A program made the position numbers and the translations under genes. The notes under the pieces are model-generated. The model was not told where the DNA came from, did not search any database, and worked only from the letters and a program-made list of their open reading frames with translations. Below, piece after piece: positions 37,288 through 47,263 of a stretch of DNA of 64,000 nucleotides. The DNA is from Gemmatimonadota bacterium (GTDB lineage: Bacteria > Gemmatimonadota > Gemmatimonadetes > Longimicrobiales > RSA9), in NCBI GenBank assembly GCA_007126035.1, contig SLCC01000086.1, positions 1 through 64,000 of the forward strand. Reading direction: 5' to 3'. The stretch's first letter is position 1. Every line of letters starts with the position of its first letter.

Positions 37288-38672
37288 ACAAGCCGCCGCG
37301 CAACGCCCAACCCTGTGACTCCGTCCTGGACGCCATCGGCTGGACGCCCCTCATCAGACTGAACAGGGTCACCGGCGGCGCCAGGACCCCCGTGTTCGCC
37401 AAGGCTGAGTTCCTCAACCCCGGCGGCTCGGTAAAGGACCGGATCGGGCTGGCGATGATCGAGGCGGCGGAGCGTGACGGCCGCCTGCGGCCCGGCGGCG
37501 TCGTGGTGGAGGGGACCAGCGGCAATACAGGTGTGGGGCTGGCCATCGCAGCGGCCCTGAAGGGCTATCGCTGCATCTTCACCATGCCCGACAAGATGAG
37601 CCAGGAGAAGGTCCGCCTCCTCAAGGCCTTCGGCGCGGAAGTGGTGATCACGCCCACCGCCGTGCCGCCGGACCACCCCGACAACTACGTGGAGACGGCC
37701 AAGCGCATCGTCCGGAGCACACCCGGCGCCATCCTGGCCGACCAGTTCTACAACCAGGTCAACCCGAAGGCCCATTACGCCACCACCGGCCCGGAGCTCT
37801 GGGAGCAGACCGGCGGGCGCATCACCCACCTGGTCGCCTCCGCGGGCACCGGCGGCACGATCAGCGGCACGGGCACATTCCTGAAGGAGAAGAACCCGCG
37901 CGTCCGCGTCGTAGCCGGCGACCCGCAAGGCTCCATATTCGCGCACTACTTCAGGACCGGCGAGAAGGGACCGGACGCGCCCTATCAGGTGGAAGGGATC
38001 GGGAACGACAAGCTGCCGGAGACGCTCTGGTTCGACGTGATCGACGAGTTCCATTCCATAGGTGACACGGACGCCTTCCGCATGGCCCGTCGCCTGACCA
38101 GGGAGGAAGGCCTCTTCGTGGGCGGGTCCGCCGGGCTGGTCGTGCACCTGGCCGTCCAGCTGGCGCAGAGCCTCGATGACCCGGAGGCACTCATCGTCGC
38201 GGTCCTGCCCGATACCGGCGAGCGCTACCTCTCCAAGCTGTACAACGATGAGTGGATGCGGGAGCACCGCCTCCTGGAGCCCGAGCGCATGACCGCACGC
38301 TCCATGCTCGAGGGCAAGGAGACCGACATCCAGCCCCTGATCGTCGTGGAGCCGGAACAGACCGGGCGCGAGGCCCTGGACCTCATCACCGGACACGGCA
38401 TCTCCCAGTTGCCGGTCTTCCAGGACGGCCGCTCCGTGGGCGCCATCGCCGAGGAAACGCTCATGGCCCAGATCATCCAGGACCCCCACGTCCTGGATCG
38501 GCCCCTGGCAGAACTCATGGGTGAGCCGTTGCCCGTGATCGGGAGCGACGCCCGCATGGACGACGTGGCGCGCCTCCTCACCCGCCAGACTCCAGCCGTC
38601 CTCGTCAGCCACGAAGGCGCCGTCACCGGCATCATCACCCGCTACGACATGGTGCGCCAGCTCTCGCGCTGA
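37284..38672 (+). CDS. Cystathionine beta-synthase (PLP domain plus CBS pair)
   Basis: DAIGWTPLIRLNRV...FLNPGGSVKDRIGLAMIE...EGTSGNTGVGLAIA; C-terminal CBS repeats; GTGA overlap. Confidence 0.93.
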   Translation: MNKPPRNAQPCDSVLDAIGWTPLIRLNRVTGGARTPVFAKAEFLNPGGSVKDRIGLAMIEAAERDGRLRPGGVVVEGTSGNTGVGLAIAAALKGYRCIFTMPDKMSQEKVRLLKAFGAEVVITPTAVPPDHPDNYVETAKRIVRSTPGAILADQFYNQVNPKAHYATTGPELWEQTGGRITHLVASAGTGGTISGTGTFLKEKNPRVRVVAGDPQGSIFAHYFRTGEKGPDAPYQVEGIGNDKLPETLWFDVIDEFHSIGDTDAFRMARRLTREEGLFVGGSAGLVVHLAVQLAQSLDDPEALIVAVLPDTGERYLSKLYNDEWMREHRLLEPERMTARSMLEGKETDIQPLIVVEPEQTGREALDLITGHGISQLPVFQDGRSVGAIAEETLMAQIIQDPHVLDRPLAELMGEPLPVIGSDARMDDVARLLTRQTPAVLVSHEGAVTGIITRYDMVRQLSR

Positions 38673-38813
38673 TAACCGCCTCGCTCCGGCCAGCCGATGG
38701 TAGGGCTCGGTATTTGCGCTTGTCGATGGCGGGTGGTACGACTACCGGCCGGGACGGCGCGTCATGATGACATTGACGATTGAGGACGTGGAAATGGGTC
38801 AGGTGCTGAGGTC

Positions 38814-39854
38814 ATGAAGATAGCTGTATTGTTCGGCGGTACGAGCGACGAGCGGGAAGTGTCCATCGCCAGCGGGTCGGAGGTGGTGAAGGCGTTGCGT
38901 TCGGCGGGTCACGAGGTGGTAGCGGTGGACACGGCGAACGGGGTGTTGACGGCGGAGCAGGAGGCCACGCTGCTGCGCAGCGCGGTGTCACCGATCCCAC
39001 CGGGCCGTGCGGAGCTGGACCTGTTGGCGACGGGTGATCCGACGGAGTTGACGCACGCCCCGGAGCTGAAGGGCGTGGACGTGCTGTTCCTTGCGCTCCA
39101 TGGCGGGGCTGGGGAGGGTGGTAACCTGCAGGGCTGGTTGGACCTGATGGGGCTCCCGTACACGGGGAGCGGTATGCTGGGCAGCGCCATGGCCATGGAC
39201 AAGGACGTGACGAAGCGTCTGCTCCGCGACGCTGGCATCCCTACGTCTGCGTGGCTGATGGCGCCGGTGACTGCGGCGGAGGTGGAGGCGGAGCTGGGCT
39301 GGCCGGTGGTGGTGAAGCCCAGCAAGCAGGGCTCGACGCTGGGCTTGAGCGTGGTGCGCGAGCCTGCCGACCTGGAGCCGGCACTTCACCTGGCCTACCT
39401 CTTCGATGACGAGGTCATGGTGGAGACGTTCCTGCCAGGCCGTGAGCTGACAGTCCCCATCCTGGGCGACGAGGCGCTCCCGGTTGGGGAGATCATAACG
39501 GGCAAGGATATCTTCGACTACGAGGCGAAGTACCAGCCGGGCAAGGCGGAGGAGATATTCCCCGCCGATATCACCGACGAGTTGCGCATCAACGTGCAGG
39601 AGTTGGCGTTGAGGACGCATCGCACGCTCAAGCTCAGGGGGTTCAGCCGGGTGGACTTCCGTCTGGACGAGGCCGGTGATCTCTGGTGCCTGGAGGCCAA
39701 CACGCTGCCCGGCATGACGGCCAACAGCCTCGTACCGAAGTCGGCGAAGGCGGCGGGTATCAGCTTCCCGCGTCTGTGCGAACGGATCTGCGAGATCGCC
39801 ATCGGAGAACACGCGGGGCGGCGGGAGGAACTTGTGGGGCGGCAGAAGGGTTGA
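38814..39854 (+). CDS. ddl: D-alanine--D-alanine ligase
   Basis: MKIAVLFGGTSDEREVSIASG; LHGGAGEGGNLQGWLDLMGLPYTGSGMLGSAMAMDK; VDFRLDEAGDLWCLEANTLPGMT. Confidence 0.93.
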   Translation: MKIAVLFGGTSDEREVSIASGSEVVKALRSAGHEVVAVDTANGVLTAEQEATLLRSAVSPIPPGRAELDLLATGDPTELTHAPELKGVDVLFLALHGGAGEGGNLQGWLDLMGLPYTGSGMLGSAMAMDKDVTKRLLRDAGIPTSAWLMAPVTAAEVEAELGWPVVVKPSKQGSTLGLSVVREPADLEPALHLAYLFDDEVMVETFLPGRELTVPILGDEALPVGEIITGKDIFDYEAKYQPGKAEEIFPADITDELRINVQELALRTHRTLKLRGFSRVDFRLDEAGDLWCLEANTLPGMTANSLVPKSAKAAGISFPRLCERICEIAIGEHAGRREELVGRQKG

Positions 39855-39860
39855 GTGGTT

Positions 39861-40685
39861 ATGGCATACCGGCAGCCGCCTGGATTCGGAGTATCGTTCG
39901 GCTACGGCCTCACGCCGTGGGTGAAGCGATTGCTGATCGCCAACGCGGTGGTCTACCTGGTGGCCCTGGGCTTCCCGATAATCGGTGCCTGGCTGGCCTT
40001 CGTCCCTGCGGATGTGCTGCGCCGCCCGTGGACGCTCATCACATACATGTTCGTCCATGTCGGCTTCTTCCACCTCTTCTTCAACATGCTCATCCTGTTC
40101 TTCTTCGGGCCGCCGCTCGAGGGGATGTGGGGGGGCAAGGAGTTCCTGAAGTTCTACGCGGTGGCTGGTCTGGGCGGCGCCGTCCTGTCCCTGATCTTCG
40201 CCCCGCAATGGCCCATCGTCGGCGCCTCCGGCGCCATCTACGGGGTCATGCTCGCCTTCGCCATGAACTGGCCGAACATGTCCATCTACATCTGGGGCAT
40301 CCTGCCGGTGAAGGCCAAATGGCTGGTGGCGTTTCTCACCGCCGCGTCCATCCTGCCCCTGATCGGTGGTGTGCAGGATGGCATCGCCCACTGGGCCCAC
40401 CTGGGCGGTTTTGCCGCCGGCTTCCTGTACCTGAAGCTGAACGACCGGATGACCAGCAGGGTGGGCCGCCTCCGCAACTTCGTCTCCCGCCGCAAGGTGC
40501 AGGTCGAGGAGGATAGCCGGGCCGGGAGTGCCGGGTCGGCCCATCGCCCTCGCCGCAGCGAGGACCGGGTGCTGGACGAGGTGGACCGGGTCCTGGACAA
40601 GATCAGCACTTCCGGCCTCGAGAGCCTGTCCCAGAAAGAGCGGGACCTGCTGGACGATGTGAGCAAGCGCTACAAGCAGAACTGA
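39861..40685 (+). CDS. Rhomboid family intramembrane serine protease
   Basis: PWTLITYMFVHVGFFHLFFNMLILFFFG; VGASGAIYGVMLAFA; DGIAHWAHLGGFAAGFLY. Confidence 0.92.
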   Translation: MAYRQPPGFGVSFGYGLTPWVKRLLIANAVVYLVALGFPIIGAWLAFVPADVLRRPWTLITYMFVHVGFFHLFFNMLILFFFGPPLEGMWGGKEFLKFYAVAGLGGAVLSLIFAPQWPIVGASGAIYGVMLAFAMNWPNMSIYIWGILPVKAKWLVAFLTAASILPLIGGVQDGIAHWAHLGGFAAGFLYLKLNDRMTSRVGRLRNFVSRRKVQVEEDSRAGSAGSAHRPRRSEDRVLDEVDRVLDKISTSGLESLSQKERDLLDDVSKRYKQN

Positions 40686-40697
40686 AGCGTTTGAGTT

Positions 40698-40750
40698 GGC
40701 GTTCGCGCGCACTGGCGGCCGGCGAACGCCATCCCCGTGGCCATCCACGG
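40698..40750. terminator. Two hairpins between convergent genes, no U-tract (possible bidirectional terminator)
   Basis: ggcgttcgc/gcgaacgcc (40698-40706/40722-40730) and ccgtgg-ccat-ccacgg (40735-40750). Confidence 0.4.
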
Positions 40751-40829
40751 CCATCCCCCTGACAACTCGATACGAACCTGCACGGTTGCTCTCGGCGCCA
40801 ACCGGATCATGCGGAGACGCGCCCGCGCG

Positions 40830-41384
40830 TCAGAAGCCGAATCCGAGATAGATATCCAGGAAGGAGACCGAGGGGCTTCCCAGCTCGGGCGGCTCGAAGT
40901 CCACGCTGCCCAGGTTGAACCACCTGAGGCCCGCGTACAGGTTATCGGTGAGCTGGAGCCCGCCGCCCAGGGCGAAGGCGAACTCGGTGTTGGTGGCTGC
41001 GTCCACCGCTCCTACTTCGGGGCTCCGGATGAAGGCCAGGCCCAGCTGGCCGGTGCCGAATGGTCGGATCATGCCGAGCGTGCCCAGGTCGAAGCGCACG
41101 CCGGTGAGCAGTGGGACGGTGAGGAAGCCGCCGCCGATGGCCTCGGCGCTGGCGCTGTGGCCCACGGCGTCGATCGACGAGTACCAGCTCAGGGCCGGTG
41201 TCACCATGGCCAGGGGCAGTCGGAAATCGAGACCGCCCGAGAAGCCGACATCGGCCAGGTCCGAATAGTCACCGGTTGGTATGGAGACGCCGGCGTGGGC
41301 GCCGAAGCCGAAGGTCTGTGCTGCGGACGGTGCGCCTCCGGCCAGGAAGCCCAGTGTCAGGGCGAGGGTAGCTAAAGCACGCAT
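40830..41384 (-). CDS. Outer-membrane beta-barrel protein
   Basis: Signal peptide MRALATLALTLGFLAGGAPSAAQ; alternating-strand FGFGAHAGVSIPTGDYSDLADVGFSGGLDF...; C-terminal aromatic YLGFGF. Confidence 0.8.
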   Translation of the reverse strand: MRALATLALTLGFLAGGAPSAAQTFGFGAHAGVSIPTGDYSDLADVGFSGGLDFRLPLAMVTPALSWYSSIDAVGHSASAEAIGGGFLTVPLLTGVRFDLGTLGMIRPFGTGQLGLAFIRSPEVGAVDAATNTEFAFALGGGLQLTDNLYAGLRWFNLGSVDFEPPELGSPSVSFLDIYLGFGF

Positions 41385-41557
41385 ATCGGATGACTCCATT
41401 TCTTCGCGGGCCCTGAGGGCCGTGGATCTGACAGTAGCGGCACTGCTTACGGCAACCATCGGGCCGCTGGTCGGCATTGACACCCCCCTGATGAAGCCCA
41501 TACAATCCGATCCCCCGCGATCCGCCGAGAGAACCGGTCAGCTGGAATGGAGGAGTC

Positions 41558-43666
41558 ATGGCCACCGCGAAGGAATACAGCACGGACAGGATCCGTAACA
41601 TCGCCGTATTGGGACATGGCGGCTCGGGCAAGACGACGCTGATAGACGCGCTCTGCTTCGTCGCCGGCTCGAGCCGCCGCCACGGGAAGGTGGGTGAAGG
41701 TACCGCCCTCACGATGTACTCGCCCGAGGAGATAGATCACGGCATATCCATGCAGACGGCCATTGGTTACGCCGAGTGGGAAGGCACCAAGCTCAATCTG
41801 CTGGACACTCCCGGTTACATGGATTTCACCGGCGAGGCGCTGGCAGCGACGAGGGTAGCCGATGGGGCTGTGCTTGTCCTCGGCGCCACGTCAGGCGTCG
41901 AGGTGGGTACCGAGAAGGTCTGGGAATACTGTGAGGAGCGGAGGATTCCCAGACTTTTTTTCGTCTCCATGATGGACAAGGAGCACGCCGATTTCGACGG
42001 GGTCTACCAGAAGGTCAAGGAGCAGTTGACGGAGAAGGTGGTCCCGGTGGAGATGCCCATCGGTGCCGGTGAGGATTTCCGTGGCATCATCGACCTCTTC
42101 AGCGGTCGGGCCCGCATGTACAAGGGTGACAGCCTGACCGGCGAGTACGAGGAGGCGGACATCCCGGCGGAGAAGCAGGACCAGTTCGAGGAGTGGCGCA
42201 CGGAGCTGATGGAGACGATCGCCACCACGGACGACGCACTGTTGGAGGCGTACCTGGAGGGCGGCGATATCGACCGGGACCAGGCCATTTCCGCGCTGAA
42301 GGCGGCCATGCAGGACGGGGAGATCTTCCCGTTGTTCTGTGGCGCCCCCGAGAAGGCGTGGGGCGTGCGGGCGTTGGGGGGCAAGCTGGTGGAGCTCATA
42401 CCGAGCCCGGCGGAGGCCCGGCCCGAGACGGCGCAGCGGCCGAACATCGACCAGGTGGTGGAATTGAAGGTGGACGATGGGGAACCCTTCGCCGCGCTGG
42501 TCTACAAGACGTTGAGCGAGCCTCATGTGGGCGAGCTGAGCTTCTTCCGCATCTACAGCGGAACGGCGGAGAGCGGCCTGGAGGTGCTCAACGCCAACAA
42601 GGAGGCGCCGGAGAAGCTGTCCCACATCTCGATATCCCAGGGCAAGGAGCGGCACGAGGTCTCGCGACTGCACGCGGGCGACATCGGAGTGGTGGCCAAG
42701 CTGAAGCAAACGGGGACGAACGATACGCTCTGCAGCCCATCGCGGCCGGTGATACTGGACCCCGTCCGGTTCCCGGAGCCCGACATCTCCGTGGCCATCC
42801 GGGCTGCGAGCCGGAGCGACGAGGACAAGCTGGGTATCGGGCTGTCCCGCCTGAGCGACGAAGACCCCACCTTCATCAGCGGTTACGAGCCGGAGATCCG
42901 TCAGACCATCATCCGGGGTCTGGGCGAGCTCCACCTCCAGGTCCAGATGGAGCGGCTGAAGCGGAAGTACGGCGTCGAGGTCAACACGGAGCAGCCGCGG
43001 ATCAACTATCGGGAGACGATCCGGAAGGAGGCCGCCGCACCGGGCCGCTACAAGAAGCAGACTGGTGGCCGCGGCCAGTTCGGTGACTGTCACATCCGTC
43101 TGAAGCCAATGCCCCGCAATTCAGGCTACGAGTTCGTCGACGCCATCACCGGCGGCGTGATCCCGGGCAAGTTCATCCCCTCGGTGGACAAGGGGATCCA
43201 GGAGGCGGCCCGCCGTGGCGTGGTGGCCGGGTTCCCGCTGGTGGACTTCCAGGCGGAGTGTTACGACGGCTCCTACCACAGTGTGGACTCCAGCGACGTG
43301 GCCTTCCAGGTGGCGGGCTCCATGGCGTTCAAGAAGGCGGCCCAGGACGCGGCGCCGGTCATTCTCGAGCCCATCGTGGAGGTGGAGATCAACACGCCCG
43401 AGGAGTACATGGGCGACATCATGGGTGACCTGAACCAGCGGCGGGGCAAGATCCTGGGCATGGATACCCAGGGATCGAAGACCATCATCCGCGCGTTGGT
43501 GCCGGAGGCGGAGCTCTACAAGTATGCCACCACCCTGCGCTCCATGAGCCACGGCCGGGCCATCCATACCAGGCGGTTCCACGGTTACGAGGACGTCCCC
43601 CCCAACGTGGCGGAGAAGGTGATCGCGGAGACGAAGCGGGAGGCGGCGGAGGAGGTGCACGCATAG
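41558..43666 (+). CDS. Elongation factor G-like GTPase (EF-G paralog with GHGGSGKT P-loop)
   Basis: NIAVLGHGGSGKTTLIDAL; LLDTPGYMDF; EF-G domains II-V recognisable (GRGQFGDCHIRLKP; RRGKILGMDTQG). Confidence 0.9.
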   Translation: MATAKEYSTDRIRNIAVLGHGGSGKTTLIDALCFVAGSSRRHGKVGEGTALTMYSPEEIDHGISMQTAIGYAEWEGTKLNLLDTPGYMDFTGEALAATRVADGAVLVLGATSGVEVGTEKVWEYCEERRIPRLFFVSMMDKEHADFDGVYQKVKEQLTEKVVPVEMPIGAGEDFRGIIDLFSGRARMYKGDSLTGEYEEADIPAEKQDQFEEWRTELMETIATTDDALLEAYLEGGDIDRDQAISALKAAMQDGEIFPLFCGAPEKAWGVRALGGKLVELIPSPAEARPETAQRPNIDQVVELKVDDGEPFAALVYKTLSEPHVGELSFFRIYSGTAESGLEVLNANKEAPEKLSHISISQGKERHEVSRLHAGDIGVVAKLKQTGTNDTLCSPSRPVILDPVRFPEPDISVAIRAASRSDEDKLGIGLSRLSDEDPTFISGYEPEIRQTIIRGLGELHLQVQMERLKRKYGVEVNTEQPRINYRETIRKEAAAPGRYKKQTGGRGQFGDCHIRLKPMPRNSGYEFVDAITGGVIPGKFIPSVDKGIQEAARRGVVAGFPLVDFQAECYDGSYHSVDSSDVAFQVAGSMAFKKAAQDAAPVILEPIVEVEINTPEEYMGDIMGDLNQRRGKILGMDTQGSKTIIRALVPEAELYKYATTLRSMSHGRAIHTRRFHGYEDVPPNVAEKVIAETKREAAEEVHA

Positions 43667-43685
43667 CGGGACAGGGTTGGAGATC

Positions 43686-44276
43686 ATGGGCGCACATTCT
43701 ATAAGAGCAGCCTCTCTTGCGGTGGTAGTGGCGGTCATGGCCACAGTGGCCGGTCCCCTGGACGGCCAGGCGCTGGGCATCCCGATAAGCGTGGACGTCA
43801 GGGCGGAAGGGGCGTTCCCTGTGGGCGACTTCGGCGATGTGGCCGACCCGGGCTTCGGCCTGAGCGCTGGTGTGGCAGTGGGCATCTTCCCGCTGGTAGG
43901 GCTGTACGGCAGCTATTCGGACATCCGGTTCGGTGGCGGTTGGACCGGCGATGATCCCGCCGATGCCAGGGACTCGGGCTTCGCTGCGGGTGTGTCTGTG
44001 GCCATACCTGGCTGGCCGTGGCTCGATCCGTGGCTGGGCGGCGGCTTGCTGTTCCATCACCTTCAGCTGGATGGCTCGGGGCAGGGCATCAGCGAGGACC
44101 TGGGCTTCGAGGTCGGTGGTGGCGTGGCCATACCGATAGCCACGGGGATGAGGCTGAGCCCCGCCATCAACTACCGACACTACGGCGCCAGCATCCAGGA
44201 TCGGCCGGACATCGCGGTCCAGGACGTCACGGTGCAACACCTGTCCCTGGGGCTGGGGCTCAACATCGTCTTCTGA
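43686..44276 (+). CDS. Outer-membrane beta-barrel protein
   Basis: Signal peptide to DGQA; VRAEGAFPVGDFGDVADPGFGLSAGVAVG; C-terminal LSLGLGLNIVF. Confidence 0.78.
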   Translation: MGAHSIRAASLAVVVAVMATVAGPLDGQALGIPISVDVRAEGAFPVGDFGDVADPGFGLSAGVAVGIFPLVGLYGSYSDIRFGGGWTGDDPADARDSGFAAGVSVAIPGWPWLDPWLGGGLLFHHLQLDGSGQGISEDLGFEVGGGVAIPIATGMRLSPAINYRHYGASIQDRPDIAVQDVTVQHLSLGLGLNIVF

Positions 44277-44357
44277 GCCCCGGTGAGACTCTGTGGGCGG
44301 CCACGGAGCTGCACCCGGGTTGGCGGGGCCACCCCAGGGGCGACCCGGGGGCCAGCT

Positions 44358-45305
44358 TCAGCGGCGGTCGGTGTGGCGGACTGTCAATTCGAACAGGTCC
44401 AGGCGCTGGTAGTGGCCGCTCACGTCCAGGGTCATGGCCTCTTCCACGTTGCGACGGTAGTCCAGCTCGGCCACCAGGATGCCGGGCTCGTCGTAGAGCG
44501 GCCCGGCCAGGTAGGAGCCGTCCGGCGCGATTATGGCGCTCCCGCCCCGGAGGAGCAGCTGGTCAGGTGAGGTGACCTTCTCCGGGCTCGGCTCCAGATC
44601 CGGCGGCAGGTCCCGGGCCCGCATCAGCTGTCCGGCGGCGACGACGTGGCAGCGGCCCTCGAAGGCGTAGCATCGGCTGGCCTCCTGGTGGATACCATGG
44701 ACGCCGACCACGGCGGACCACACGGCCACGTGCACGTCCTCGCCGGAGTCGTGCATGATCTGCCGGGCCAATGGGTTCCAGTGCTCCCAGCATATGAGTC
44801 CGCCCAGCCGACCGGCTGGGGTATCCACGGCCTCGAGCCCGGCGGTGTCACCGGGTCCCCACACCAGCCGCTCCGTGTACGTTGGGTTGAGCTTGCGGTG
44901 GTGGTTGAGGAGCGAGCCGTCGGGGCCGATGGTGAGGAGCGTGTTGAAGAGGGTGCTCCGGCCGGGACCCTTCGCCACCCGCTCGCTCACTCCCACCACC
45001 AGGGTGATCTCCAGGTCCCGTGCCACGGAGGCCAGCTCGGCGAAGGAGTCGCCCTCCACCACCACGCTGTTTTCCACCAGGCGTAGGAAGGTCTCCTTGA
45101 CTGGCGGGTGGTCCCAGAGCCCCGCGTCCCGGCAATAGTCCAACCAGGCAGGGTAGCCTGGCAGCCAGGTCTCGGGGAACACCACCAGGGAGGCGCCCCT
45201 GCCCGCCGCCTCCGTCGCCAGCTTCCGTGTCTGCTCCAGTCCCGCCTTCAGCTCGCCCGGCTGCTCCGCCTGCACCACCGCCGCCGTCACTCGGTCCATG
45301 ATCAC
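44358..45305 (-). CDS. Nitrilase-superfamily carbon-nitrogen hydrolase
   Basis: Catalytic triad context FPETWLPGYP / HHRKLNPTYTERLVWG / LICWEHWNPLAR. Confidence 0.92.
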   Translation of the reverse strand: MIMDRVTAAVVQAEQPGELKAGLEQTRKLATEAAGRGASLVVFPETWLPGYPAWLDYCRDAGLWDHPPVKETFLRLVENSVVVEGDSFAELASVARDLEITLVVGVSERVAKGPGRSTLFNTLLTIGPDGSLLNHHRKLNPTYTERLVWGPGDTAGLEAVDTPAGRLGGLICWEHWNPLARQIMHDSGEDVHVAVWSAVVGVHGIHQEASRCYAFEGRCHVVAAGQLMRARDLPPDLEPSPEKVTSPDQLLLRGGSAIIAPDGSYLAGPLYDEPGILVAELDYRRNVEEAMTLDVSGHYQRLDLFELTVRHTDRR

Positions 45306-45396
45306 CGCACCCCGGTTCTATCTCAGGTCACTGTGGGCTCGTTGTCGCCGGCGCAGAATGCGGGGGCGATGAGGTCCGGGCAAGAGACGGTGTGGT

Positions 45397-46131
45397 TCAG
45401 CGCAGCACGACTGCCGCGCCGTCGTACGCGAAGGAAGCCTCCACGCCTCGTTCGCGGGCCATGTCATCGAGCTGTTCGGCCAGGCGGGCCGGGTCACCGG
45501 TCACCACCTCCTTGCCGCAATGAGTGATCATTGCCCGGGGCACGCCCTCCTTCTGGCACCAGGTGAGTTGGGTGCGGACGGGCGCGTGGCCGATGAGCCG
45601 GTCGTCGCGCCTGCGGACGAACGACCGGGTCATGGAGGCGCCGTCGCCGATGTAGAGCCGGCAGCCACGGAGCGCTTCCGCCCGGTCCTGGATGTAGACC
45701 AGGTCCGGCGCGTAGAATACCGCCACCCGGCCAGCAGTGATCCTGTAGCCCACGGCGGGTGCCCTTATCGAGTGCTCGACGTTGAACGCTTCGAAGTCGA
45801 CGCCGCGGATGGTCACCGGCTGGCGCGGCTCGATACGGTGCCGGTCAGCCGTAGCGATCGGGTAGCGGCCCAGCTCCTTCCACGACTCCGCCGTGGCGAA
45901 TACGGGGGCGGGCGCGCCACCCTTCAGACCCCACGCGTGGTCCGGGTGGGCGTGGGTCACGACCACGGCGTGGGGCCGGGGTCGCAGCTCCCAGATGGCC
46001 TCACGCCAGTCCTCGCCCGCATCGACCATCATCCGAGCGCCCCGGTACTCCACCAGCAGCGCCGTGTGCATGTGGTGTCGGGGCGTGCGCGCGTCGATCT
46101 CGCCGCGCGTGCCCAGGAACGTGAGCTTCAT
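45397..46131 (-). CDS. MBL-fold metallohydrolase
   Basis: MKLTFLGTRGEID; VVVTHAHPDHAWGLKGG; FYAPDLVYI. Confidence 0.85.
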   Translation of the reverse strand: MKLTFLGTRGEIDARTPRHHMHTALLVEYRGARMMVDAGEDWREAIWELRPRPHAVVVTHAHPDHAWGLKGGAPAPVFATAESWKELGRYPIATADRHRIEPRQPVTIRGVDFEAFNVEHSIRAPAVGYRITAGRVAVFYAPDLVYIQDRAEALRGCRLYIGDGASMTRSFVRRRDDRLIGHAPVRTQLTWCQKEGVPRAMITHCGKEVVTGDPARLAEQLDDMARERGVEASFAYDGAAVVLR

Positions 46132-46180
46132 GCACGCCGAGCTGTAGCAGGACCCGGGCCGGCAACGGGGCGGCAGAGCC

Positions 46181-47263
46181 TTATCTTGCGATCGCTCTCT
46201 TCATGACTTCCGCCTCGGAGACCACCTGCGCCATGGTTTCCAGGTCGACCGTCTGTGCCGCATCGGAAGCTGCCCGATCCGGTTCCGGGTGCGCCTCGAC
46301 CAGCAGGCCATCTGCGCCGCAGGCGATGGCGGCGCGGGCCAGGGGCCGGACGTAGACCCGTCGTCCCGTGCCATGGCTCGGGTCCACGAGGACGGGCAGC
46401 CGGGTGCGCTCCCTCAACACGGGTATGGCGTTCAGGTCCAGCGTGTTGCGGGTAGCCGTCTCGAAGGTCCTGATGCCTCGCTCGCAGAGGATGACCCGGG
46501 GGTTGCCGGCGGCGACGATGTATTCGGCGGCGCTCAGCCATTCGTCGATGGTGGCGGCCAGCCCTCGTTTCAGCAGTACGGGCCGTCGGGCGCGGCCCAG
46601 CTCCCTGAGCAGCGACGTGTTGTACATGTTCCGGGCGCCGACCTGGAGGACGTCGACGTATCGGGCTGCGATGGGGATCTGGGTGGCGTCCAGGACCTCG
46701 CTTACCAGGAGAAGTCCGTGGGCGGCGGCGGCATCGTGGGCGATGGCGAGCCCCGTCTCGCCCATGCCCTGGAAGCTGTACGGACTGCTCCTGGGCTTGA
46801 ATGCCCCGGCCCGGAGCGCGGCTCCTCCGGCGGCGGCCACGGCCGCGGCCGTGCGGTCCATGGTATCGGCGTCCTCCACGGAGCAGGGTCCGGCGGCGAT
46901 GAACAGCTCCGCCCCGCCGATCCACCTGTCCTTTACCTGGAAGCCGCGTTCCTCGGCGTCGGTGGGAGCGCCGTTGTCCGGATCCCATGCTTCATCTTCC
47001 GGTGCCGCCGTCGCGTGTGGGGCTGCCACCATGGGCGTGGCGCCGTCACCGTTCAGCGTGGCCGACACGCCCGGCATGTCCGCGATCGCCTCTGTGCCCA
47101 CCGGCGTGGTCGGGCTCGACTCCGTACCGGGAGCCGGTCCTGCGGTGGAGAGCACTACCCGCTCTCCGTCCAGCCGCAGGACGCGGATGCCGGTTCTGCT
47201 CAGCCGCTCCACCACGTCCGCGACCTGGGCCTCCGTCGCCGAAGGATCCATGACTATGATCAT
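46181..47263 (-). CDS. 3-deoxy-7-phosphoheptulonate (DAHP) synthase
   Basis: [90 protein letters not shown] overlap with trpA stop. Confidence 0.95.
   Translation of the reverse strand: MIIVMDPSATEAQVADVVERLSRTGIRVLRLDGERVVLSTAGPAPGTESSPTTPVGTEAIADMPGVSATLNGDGATPMVAAPHATAAPEDEAWDPDNGAPTDAEERGFQVKDRWIGGAELFIAAGPCSVEDADTMDRTAAAVAAAGGAALRAGAFKPRSSPYSFQGMGETGLAIAHDAAAAHGLLLVSEVLDATQIPIAARYVDVLQVGARNMYNTSLLRELGRARRPVLLKRGLAATIDEWLSAAEYIVAAGNPRVILCERGIRTFETATRNTLDLNAIPVLRERTRLPVLVDPSHGTGRRVYVRPLARAAIACGADGLLVEAHPEPDRAASDAAQTVDLETMAQVVSEAEVMKRAIAR

Noticed and set aside
40686-40829. Classical rho-independent terminator between convergent genes
   Set aside because: Hairpins are present but there is no U-tract; kept only as a low-confidence terminator feature.
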